Below, piece after piece: positions 1 to 6,770 of a DNA stretch of 64,000 bases; the stretch's first letter is position 1; each line of letters starts with the position of its first letter. The DNA is from Psychromonas sp. SA13A (GTDB taxonomy: Bacteria > Pseudomonadota > Gammaproteobacteria > Enterobacterales > Psychromonadaceae), in contig NZ_WTKU01000002.1 in NCBI RefSeq assembly GCF_011378715.1, positions 186,001-250,000 on the forward strand, in the 5' to 3' direction. The position numbers and the translations under genes were made by a program. The notes beneath the pieces were generated by a model that saw only the letters and a program-made list of their open reading frames with translations, made no database searches and was not told where the DNA came from.

Positions 1-1388
1 AAAACCAAAACCGAGAAGTGCAAAAGCGTGGCTTAGAAAATAGCTTAGCGGATTTGAAAATTGAAAAAAATAATTTAATCGGTGAGAAACAAAAACAATT
101 TAAGAAAGTATCACAACAATTAAATGACGATGCCGATCTGTTATTACAATTAGGGTTAGCGCAACGAGAGTGTGAGCAATACGGTATTGAAGCAACTTTA
201 AGTGAATCTGAACCGCATAACAGTGCCGATTTAACAGTAACATTCTGTGGCGATTGGATAAAACAATTCAGAACTATAGATAAACGATTACAAAGTCAAA
301 TCACTCAGTTTAATACCGCCTTTGCTAAGCATAATGCAAACAGTGAATTATATGAAAACTGGGTTAAATTAGTGTCTGATAATGATATTTATGAAGGCGC
401 TCGTAGTCTGTTTAAGTATCAGCATCCGATCGCTGACTTATTAAGTAGTGCCGCTCAAAAGCAAAAAAATACTTATCAACTAGTCACCGTCAATGCGAAT
501 ATGATCAATGAGTTTTATCAGCACATAGAAAATTTTGCGCGTCGCATTAAAAGCATTGGTAAACAGTTATCAAGTAACGTCACTAAGCTCGCTCATTTCG
601 AAGCATTAGCGGACATTAATGTTAATACTGTGATGAAACAAGAAGAGCTTGATTATTGGGGACCATTACAGCAATTTGCAAAATTGTTTGACAAATATCG
701 TGATGATTTACGTGAAGGAGTGGGTGATATTCCCGATGACTTGATTGTTGCGATGCAAAAATTGTCGACTTATCTACCTAGTGATGGTTTTGCATTAGCG
801 CATCATCAATTGTTTGATATAGAGTTTACTATCTCAGAAAAGGGGCAGTTAAAACACGCTCGTAATGCGCGACAGTTGAAAAAAATCAGTTCTACGGGCT
901 TATCCTACTTAGCGATGCTTTCTTTATATGCGGGTATTTTGGGTATGTTACGAGGTGAAAGCGATGCTAAAACACAAATCATCCTACCAGTGGATGAATT
1001 AGGTGAACTGGCAGCAGAAAATATCGACCTGTTATTGACTATGTTTAACGATAATGCGATCACTATGCTATCGGCTTCACCTTCTACGGATAGGCATATT
1101 TTATCTTTATATCAACGTCATTATAAGATTAAAGATAATAAGATTTTCCATGCGCATATTCCAACTTCTCGCTTAGATGAATTACTGCTACAACGTAAAA
1201 AAGTAGCCGAGCAGCTCAAGAACCAAGTAAATGAACATACAAGTACTAATGTAAGTACTCATGCAAGTACGGACGTAAGCGCTATTGAGAACTCACAAGA
1301 AAAACGTGAGCAAAGCAATACAGAGAGTGAGCAGGCGTCATCAAGTACTGATACAGATATGATCTCAAAGGAGCCTCAAAATGTTTAA
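1..1388 (+). CDS. SMC/MukB-like ATPase (JetC/MksB type), C-terminal part only
   Basis: The reading frame is open to the left edge (first full codon at base 3), so only the C-terminal half of a large SMC-type motor is present; a GTG at 18 is probably internal. Residues numbered from that GTG: a charged coiled coil (about 1-270), then a C-terminal ATPase lobe. A stretch near 290-300 reading STGLSYLAML resembles the MukB GTGMSILVMV region, and a Walker B-like segment has Asp326-Glu327 after ILPV. The last 55 residues are Ser/Thr/Glu-rich with a tetrapeptide repeat. The end overlaps the next gene by 8 bases. Known relatives entrap DNA and extrude loops (MukB) or restrict plasmids (JetC). Function here is inferred from the four-gene context; the Walker A lobe lies outside the window. 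Confidence 0.75.
   Translation, partial: NQNREVQKRGLENSLADLKIEKNNLIGEKQKQFKKVSQQLNDDADLLLQLGLAQRECEQYGIEATLSESEPHNSADLTVTFCGDWIKQFRTIDKRLQSQITQFNTAFAKHNANSELYENWVKLVSDNDIYEGARSLFKYQHPIADLLSSAAQKQKNTYQLVTVNANMINEFYQHIENFARRIKSIGKQLSSNVTKLAHFEALADINVNTVMKQEELDYWGPLQQFAKLFDKYRDDLREGVGDIPDDLIVAMQKLSTYLPSDGFALAHHQLFDIEFTISEKGQLKHARNARQLKKISSTGLSYLAMLSLYAGILGMLRGESDAKTQIILPVDELGELAAENIDLLLTMFNDNAITMLSASPSTDRHILSLYQRHYKIKDNKIFHAHIPTSRLDELLLQRKKVAEQLKNQVNEHTSTNVSTHASTDVSAIENSQEKREQSNTESEQASSSTDTDMISKEPQNV
1239..1286 (+). repeat. 12-base in-frame repeat in the SMC-like tail
   Basis: Four 12-base units (1239-1250, 1251-1262, 1263-1274, 1275-1286) share an AAGTACT-type core and encode the tetrapeptides TSTN, VSTH, ASTD, VSAI. 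The last unit is the most decayed. The array lies in the low-complexity C-terminal tail beyond the ATPase lobe. Confidence 0.7.
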
Positions 1389-2004
1389 GCAAACTGTTCA
1401 GCAACTATTAACAGGAGCGGTAATTTGTGAAACAGGGTTTGCCGATGAATTCCTCTATTTGCAGGCTCAATCTAATCAGGATCGTGTCTCGGATTTTTTA
1501 TCTAATTTAGACCGTGATTTAACGTACTTAGACAGTGCCGATGCCTATTATTGTACTTTTAACGAAGTAGACGCTAATAACAGTGCTGAACTGACCACTT
1601 TATTTACCGATATTAGAGGGATGTTTCGTCCGTTAGTAGAGTTCTTAGAGTTGATCCTCACTGCCAGTCAAACCGATTTACCTATCCATGCTAAATCAAT
1701 TATTAATATCAATGAGCTATTTGATCCCTTTGAACATGATCAAACTTTACGTGAACAACTGCGCCATTTAACCGCGATACGTCCTTTTAAAACGAATAAA
1801 TTAGAAAGCCGTGAGCAGCTGGTATTTGTTTTTCATAAACTTGAAGAGTTAGGATATTTTGTGCGTAAGAATGCTGGAAGTAGTCGCTATTTTGCGACGG
1901 CACGTTTCGATTTAATCTATTTATTGATTGAGTTTCTGAATGACTCAGAACGCATTGAGTTACCTGAAACTGAACAGCAACAACAAGAAGAGTTATTGTT
2001 TTAA
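1381..2004 (+). CDS. MukE/MksE-like (JetB-type) condensin subunit
   Basis: A 207-residue acidic helical protein. The C-terminal third (about 140-190) reads as a winged helix: a helix ending in KLEELGYFV, then a short hairpin RKNAGSSRYFATARFDLIYLL. MukE, MksE and JetB are small winged-helix proteins of about 200-240 residues that dimerise and bind the kleisin, so length and fold fit. The start has a strong AAGGAG about 6 bases upstream and overlaps the end of the SMC gene by 8 bases. The stop overlaps the next ATG (TAATG), indicating translational coupling. It ends in a Gln/Glu-rich tail. Identity rests on size, fold impression and position; sequence similarity alone is weak by eye. Confidence 0.62.
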   Translation: MFKQTVQQLLTGAVICETGFADEFLYLQAQSNQDRVSDFLSNLDRDLTYLDSADAYYCTFNEVDANNSAELTTLFTDIRGMFRPLVEFLELILTASQTDLPIHAKSIININELFDPFEHDQTLREQLRHLTAIRPFKTNKLESREQLVFVFHKLEELGYFVRKNAGSSRYFATARFDLIYLLIEFLNDSERIELPETEQQQQEELLF

Positions 2005-3248
2005 TGGCTGGCTACGATACCAAAGATGTTGCGGAGTTATTACGTCAACTTGGCTCAAATGACCAATTGCTTGCTGAAGCCTATGTATTTGGTTCGATAC
2101 AGGGCGACGGTGGTGATGCACGTAAAATTGCTGCTTTGCATAAAAAAGCGTTATTAAGGCCCGACGATGAACCGGGTGATTATCGTGTAAGTGCTGAATT
2201 AAAACGCATGCTAAACCGGTTAATGCGTAAACAAAGTAGTTACCGTCAACTTACTGATATGGGTAAAGTAATTGATGTATTGGAAGATACTGTCAACGAC
2301 TACCGTTTATCTGTGATTGGCGACCAGCAGGACGATGCAGAATACTATTTAGATCAACTTGATGATCTGCTTTATGAAGCAAAAGATAACTTAAATGTTA
2401 GCTTAGATAATATGCATTATGCCATTTCCAGTCAGTTTGGTTTTGTATCTACTATTAGTGCTAAGGTTCGTGAAAATGAACGTGCTTTAACCTATGCACA
2501 AAAGCTATTAACTGAGTTACAACAGATTGACCCTGAAACTTGTTATGAGTGGATGAATTGGGCTTGCCCGGTAGAACTGGCGCGTAAAATCAGTGGTTTC
2601 ATCTATTGGTTTAATCAGACTCTTCCAAGGTTACGTTACATCATTGACAGTATGCGCCTAAGTTTATTTAAATTACGACGCGATGAAAAACAGGCAAGCC
2701 TATTACGCAATATGGCGCGGTATCTTCACAAACACCCTGAATTTGAAATTAATGAACAGGTGTTTGAAGACAAAACTTTACCGAAACCATTACGTTTTGC
2801 TGCGCCGATGCCGATTAAGTCGTATATCAATGTTAAAGAAACAGCGCATGAAATTGCATTAATTGAAATTGTACAATCACTGCGTAAATTAAGTTCAGTG
2901 GTTAAACCTAATGCGCGTGAAACATCGGAAGTGGAATTGATTGCTAATGTTGCTATGAGTTTCAGTTACGATTACTTCGAAGAGCAGACAGAACGTTTAT
3001 TTGAACAAGCTATTACCACTGGAAACCCCGTTTCTGCTATTAAATATTGGCAACAAGCGTTACCAGAGTGGCATAGCGAACAACAGCATATCGACCCGAC
3101 ACCTTGGGTTGAGTTAGTGTTTAGTAGTTATTGTAAATTAACCAATATACAACAAGCATTGATAGATATTCGCCCTAAAGGCCAACAATTAAAGGGTATT
3201 TCCCATAATTGGTCGTACAGTGATATTGTCGTTAAAGTAAATAGTTAA
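2004..3248 (+). CDS. MukF/MksF-like kleisin (JetA-type) subunit
   Basis: A 414-residue, almost entirely helical protein that starts inside the previous stop codon (TAATG). Residues about 60-180 form long amphipathic helices with many acidic residues, as in the helical middle of MukF/JetA proteins; the C-terminal third is also helical. In MukBEF-like complexes the kleisin bridges the two SMC heads and carries the MukE-type dimers. Its place between the small winged-helix protein and the TOPRIM protein supports this role. I see no enzyme motif. JetA/MksF proteins are usually somewhat longer, so this one is compact. Assignment is by context and helical character, not by a diagnostic motif. Confidence 0.58.
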   Translation: MAGYDTKDVAELLRQLGSNDQLLAEAYVFGSIQGDGGDARKIAALHKKALLRPDDEPGDYRVSAELKRMLNRLMRKQSSYRQLTDMGKVIDVLEDTVNDYRLSVIGDQQDDAEYYLDQLDDLLYEAKDNLNVSLDNMHYAISSQFGFVSTISAKVRENERALTYAQKLLTELQQIDPETCYEWMNWACPVELARKISGFIYWFNQTLPRLRYIIDSMRLSLFKLRRDEKQASLLRNMARYLHKHPEFEINEQVFEDKTLPKPLRFAAPMPIKSYINVKETAHEIALIEIVQSLRKLSSVVKPNARETSEVELIANVAMSFSYDYFEEQTERLFEQAITTGNPVSAIKYWQQALPEWHSEQQHIDPTPWVELVFSSYCKLTNIQQALIDIRPKGQQLKGISHNWSYSDIVVKVNS

Positions 3249-3268
3249 GGTAAATAATTAAAATCAAC

Positions 3269-4153
3269 ATGAATCATTCCCGCTTTAATAAAATACAGTA
3301 TGATTTTTTTGCAAGACATCTTCGTGCTGATCTCGGGGCTGTAAAAGCAACCCAAAGTTGTCGTTGGATGGTTGATACTCATCGTCTCGGACGTATTCAT
3401 GATGGATTGTGGTTTTATACTGAACAAGATAGAGCAGCTATTATTGAATTAGTGCAACGAGAGTTACACATTAATTTACTTTTTGATCATTATCCGGATA
3501 AAAGTACTCGTGTAGATACCGCTCTTAGCCATAACAATGAAAAGTTTAATACCTTGTCCGTTAGCAATGACTTTGTATTGGTTAACGCAATGCAAACACT
3601 GCAACTTAATGGACAGCAGATAGAGGTAGGTGCGATTTCATCATTGGGGTTATATGTTGATGCATCTAAAATTAACAGTGTAGAGCATCAATATATTGTG
3701 TTGGTTGAAAACCTAGCGGTAATGGCTAATTTACAACATTTAGTATTAATGGATAATGCAGCACATTTAAAAAATGCCCTATGGCTGTATCGTGGTGATC
3801 AAAAATCAATACAAAGTACCCATCAAGCCTATGCGTTTTTTAGATCATTTAAAGCTTCACATCAGCTATTATGTTTTGCGGACGTAGACCCTAAAGGCTT
3901 AGAGATTGCTATAAGTAGCAGCGCAACTAAGATTTTAACTGTTGAAACAAGTATGGTTGAAACCTTTAACATTAGCGGTATTGAAAAAGATTTTTATAAC
4001 CAAATTAATTCAGTTAATTATCTGAAAAATATAACGTTATCAGCAGAAAGCCAAAACTTGGTTGCTACAATCTGTGAGCATAAAAAAACTATTAAACAAG
4101 AGCATATTTTAGCACACCAAATGCCCGTAGCAGTGGTTGAATTATTTAATTAA
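3269..4153 (+). CDS. JetD/MksG-like TOPRIM protein (DUF2220-type)
   Basis: A 294-residue protein 20 bases after the kleisin gene. The C-terminal half has a TOPRIM pattern: Glu147 in VLVENLAVM, a YRGD segment at 174-177, and an acidic pair Asp205/Asp207 in CFADVDPKGLEIA, with a later KQEHI motif (277-281) like the conserved Gln-Glu near the end of DUF2220 proteins. JetD and MksG carry a Spo11/topoisomerase VI-type TOPRIM nuclease domain that cleaves DNA in Wadjet anti-plasmid systems. The protein is shorter than typical JetD (about 380 residues), so the N-terminal arm is reduced. All acidic residues needed for metal binding appear present, so nuclease activity is plausible but inferred. Confidence 0.68.
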   Translation: MNHSRFNKIQYDFFARHLRADLGAVKATQSCRWMVDTHRLGRIHDGLWFYTEQDRAAIIELVQRELHINLLFDHYPDKSTRVDTALSHNNEKFNTLSVSNDFVLVNAMQTLQLNGQQIEVGAISSLGLYVDASKINSVEHQYIVLVENLAVMANLQHLVLMDNAAHLKNALWLYRGDQKSIQSTHQAYAFFRSFKASHQLLCFADVDPKGLEIAISSSATKILTVETSMVETFNISGIEKDFYNQINSVNYLKNITLSAESQNLVATICEHKKTIKQEHILAHQMPVAVVELFN

Positions 4154-4187
4154 GCCCATTAAGTGCTAGTAGGAGCAGAAACTATTC

Positions 4188-4308
4188 CTTAGTAAGATAG
4201 CTTAATAAAATACCTTAGTGGCAATTAGTCAGTAAAACGGCTTAGTAAAAACTAATCAGTAACAATAACTTAGTAAAATAACTTATTAACAATAATTTAA
4301 TAACAATA
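4188..4308. repeat. Degenerate tandem repeat, about 13-base period
   Basis: About nine imperfect copies of a unit close to CTTAGTAAAATAA follow one another, for example 4188-4200, 4201-4213, 4241-4255, 4256-4268, 4269-4281, 4282-4295. They fill most of the gap between the TOPRIM gene and slyD. No gene or clear terminator is seen within it. Confidence 0.6.
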
Positions 4309-4331
4309 TAAAAGATTAACAAGGATATACA

Positions 4332-4811
4332 ATGCAAATAGCTAAAAACAGTGTCGTTGAATTTCATTACCGCTTAACAGAAGGTAATGAGTTATTAGAA
4401 GACAGTAAAGATAATGAACCGCTTATTTATTTACACGGCGGCGGTGGTCTATTTGAAAAAATGGAGCAAGCCTTTGTCGATAAAACAGTGGGTGATAAAT
4501 TTGAAGTAACATTATCTCCTGAAGAGTCTTATGGTGAACGTCGTGAAGGTGCGTTACAACGTATTCCGATTAAACATTTACAAGGTGCAAAGAAATGGAC
4601 GGTTGGCATGACTGCAGTGGTTGAATCTAACCAAGGTAAGCAAGAAGTCACGATCGTCAAAGTAGGGCGTTTTAATGCAGATTGCGATTTGAATCATCCA
4701 TTCGCGGGTAAAACATTAACGTTTGCTATTGAAGTAATAAGTGTTCGTGCGGCAACTGAAGATGAGTTATCGCATGGTCATGCCCATGCAAAAGGTGGTT
4801 GTGGTCATTAG
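4332..4811 (+). CDS. slyD: SlyD-type FKBP peptidyl-prolyl isomerase
   Basis: A 159-residue cytoplasmic FKBP-type prolyl isomerase/chaperone. The N-terminal half-domain (about 1-70) ends in LSPEESYGERREG; the insert-in-flap chaperone domain follows, then the closing segment around LNHPFAGKTLTF, which is diagnostic for the SlyD/FkpB group. The C-terminus is short but rich in His, Gly and Cys (SHGHAHAKGGCGH), a reduced form of the metal-binding tail that in Escherichia coli SlyD delivers nickel to hydrogenase. The start has an AAGGA site about 8 bases upstream. It stands alone between the SMC operon and the glutaredoxin gene. Confidence 0.93.
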   Translation: MQIAKNSVVEFHYRLTEGNELLEDSKDNEPLIYLHGGGGLFEKMEQAFVDKTVGDKFEVTLSPEESYGERREGALQRIPIKHLQGAKKWTVGMTAVVESNQGKQEVTIVKVGRFNADCDLNHPFAGKTLTFAIEVISVRAATEDELSHGHAHAKGGCGH

Positions 4812-4987
4812 ACCATAAAGCGCAGTTAATTTTTACGTATATTTTACAGTGATTTTTTCGCGCTTTTACAAATATCGCCTGTGTATAGTGTTACTTTTCA
4901 TATGTTTATATACATTCTTAAGTACGCTATCACAGGCCTATTAACCTCAAGTCATGAAGCAATTATTTAAACCGAAGGAATACAAAA

Positions 4988-5218
4988 ATGAAACGTGTTT
5001 CATTATATACAATGGCGAATTGTCCTCATTGTAAAACAGCTAAACAATATCTTGAGCAACAAAAAATCACCTTCAGATTAGTTGATGTTAAAAGTGCTGC
5101 AGGCCAAAAAGAATTTGCGAAAACGGGATACCGTGGTGTACCTGTAGTGAAAATAGGCGATCAGTTCTTGAATGGTTTTAGTGTTAAAGGTTTCCTTAAC
5201 TTATACAAGAACGAATAA
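4988..5218 (+). CDS. Small glutaredoxin-family protein
   Basis: A 76-residue thioredoxin-fold protein with the redox motif CPHC near residues 12-15 and a cis-proline segment GYRGVPVVKIGDQFLNGF. This is the compact glutaredoxin/NrdH-like class, which passes electrons to cytoplasmic disulphide substrates such as ribonucleotide reductase. No nrdEF genes are nearby, so the partner is unknown. The start is supported by AAGGAA at 4975-4980. It is monocistronic: about 175 bases separate it from slyD and 306 from the next gene. Confidence 0.88.
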   Translation: MKRVSLYTMANCPHCKTAKQYLEQQKITFRLVDVKSAAGQKEFAKTGYRGVPVVKIGDQFLNGFSVKGFLNLYKNE

Positions 5219-5524
5219 TTTCTGTGGGGAGTGATTAGGAGTTGTCTAATTCTACTAATTGATAAAACCTATTTTGTTAATCCTAGACTCTATCACTCGA
5301 CATTCAATTTTATTTACAATGTCATGTTGCCGAACATCGAATTCGATTTTTCTTTTCATCAATAATCAATAATCATTTGTAAAATGCTTAACAACCGCTC
5401 ACTTTATTACTAATAAATGACCACTTAATGACAGTCGTTCAAAAATATAATTTTTTTATTAGGTAATTTAACATTTCGCTTTTATATTTGGATTTTTAAT
5501 ATTATCTATTATAAGGAGTGAGTT
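5219..5524. other. Gap upstream of the AraC-type gene
   Basis: 306 AT-rich bases with no ORF of note. The glutaredoxin gene ends at its left side and the AraC-type gene begins at its right with an AAGGAG site at 5512-5517. I see no confident terminator, promoter or operator. Confidence 0.5.
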
Positions 5525-6289
5525 ATGAATTTAATTGAAGCTGTTTTAATGCGACCGGCTGAAGTCATAACTTTACCCAATGAAATACAGCACCATGACC
5601 ACGATCATCATCAATTAGTGATTGCATTAAATGGTAACTCTGAATTTAGCATTGAAGGTATGCAGAATATTATTGTACCAGGCCAGGGCTGTGTGGTGAC
5701 TGCTTCATCTGATCATGCTTTTAATGGTTTAGGTTTTGCCGAAATACTAACGCTAAATTTACCTACTGAGTCTCAATTAGATAATTACACTGCTCAACAT
5801 ATTCAACCTTTGATTCATTCTAATCAATATTTTAAATTAGATAACCAGTTTCAGATATTATTACAATTATTAGTTAAAGAGATGCGCCAAGCCCCTGATG
5901 ATATATTGGTTGCAGAAGCATGCAAAAATACAATTATTGCTTTATTACAGCGTCATATTAAAACCGACCTAAGTAAAAAAAATCGCATTAATATAGAAGT
6001 GATTGATAATTTTATTATTCAACATATTACTACTAAAATCAGCGTCGCTCAGCTAGCAGGTTGTGTGTTCTTAGGCGAAAGTCAATTTCACTTATTGTTT
6101 AAACAACAAATGGGCATGACCCCGCATCAATACATAATGCAAGTACGACTGAATCTTGCAAAACAGTTATTAGAAGATCGCTCTTTGACATTAGCGATGA
6201 TTGCCAGTGCTAGTGGCTTTGCTAATCAAAGTAGTTTTACTCACACCTTCACTAAATTTCAGGGAACTTCCCCTTCTAGATATCGTTAA
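5525..6289 (+). CDS. AraC-family regulator next to the proline genes
   Basis: A 254-residue one-component regulator. The N-terminal part (about 1-110) is a cupin-like sensing domain beginning with a His-rich stretch HHDHDHH; the C-terminal about 100 residues hold two helix-turn-helix motifs, the second in LAMIASASGFANQSSFTHTFTKFQGTSPSRYR, the AraC signature. The ribosome site AAGGAG lies about 7 bases before the ATG. It is co-oriented with putA, 480 bases away. The adjoining PutA lacks the ribbon-helix-helix repressor domain, and in Pseudomonas an AraC-type protein (PruR) controls proline catabolism, so it is a good candidate activator of putA-putP. That link is inference. Confidence 0.85.
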   Translation: MNLIEAVLMRPAEVITLPNEIQHHDHDHHQLVIALNGNSEFSIEGMQNIIVPGQGCVVTASSDHAFNGLGFAEILTLNLPTESQLDNYTAQHIQPLIHSNQYFKLDNQFQILLQLLVKEMRQAPDDILVAEACKNTIIALLQRHIKTDLSKKNRINIEVIDNFIIQHITTKISVAQLAGCVFLGESQFHLLFKQQMGMTPHQYIMQVRLNLAKQLLEDRSLTLAMIASASGFANQSSFTHTFTKFQGTSPSRYR

Positions 6290-6390
6290 TAGTTCAATGC
6301 TCGAAGTTGCGTTGACAATGTTTCCTCCTCGAATTCATTAATGCCTCTGCATCAACTGAATCCTTTATTAGCCTACAAGTAGAGGTTTTA

Positions 6391-6455
6391 CTATACCTCT
6401 CAACTATACCTCTCAACTATGCATCTCAACTATATCTCGCAGCTATGCCTTTCAA
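6391..6455. repeat. 13-base tandem repeat, five units
   Basis: Five consecutive 13-base units: 6391-6403 and 6404-6416 are identical (CTATACCTCTCAA), and 6417-6429, 6430-6442 and 6443-6455 are variants. The array lies between the AraC-type gene and putA, about 155 bases before the CRP-like site. Confidence 0.85.
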
Positions 6456-6608
6456 CCCTCCCAATTAATCACTAAGCGTAAAGGTTACTGCGTTAGGCCT
6501 TATTTTATGTCCAGCCTAAGGGCGAATGACTGTATCAGAGTGCATAAGAGCTATTTACAGCCATTATTTATTCACTATTAATCATTTTTTTATAAAGCTG
6601 GATTGTAA

Positions 6609-6633
6609 TTTTCCGTGACGTTAATCACAAAAA
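6609..6633 (+). promoter_or_regulatory. CRP-like site upstream of putA
   Basis: The core CGTGACGTTAATCACA (6614-6629) matches the CRP consensus TGTGA-N6-TCACA at nine of ten defined positions, and is flanked by T- and A-rich bases as in the 22-base consensus. It lies about 140 bases before the putA start. Catabolite control of proline use is well known in gammaproteobacteria; binding here is predicted only. Confidence 0.5.
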
Positions 6634-6770
6634 AAAATCGACCGTACTTTTTGACATATAAATCGTAGTTTTAGGTAAGAACTTAAACGTTTTTAGCAAT
6701 ACTATCCGTGCTTAGTTACATTTGCATAACATAACATTAACAGGTGTTATGATTTTTAGGAGAGTCGGGT

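Noticed and set aside
18-20. GTG at base 18 as the real start of the SMC-like gene
   Set aside because: The frame is open to the left edge and the visible protein begins in the middle of a coiled coil, so the start lies outside the window.
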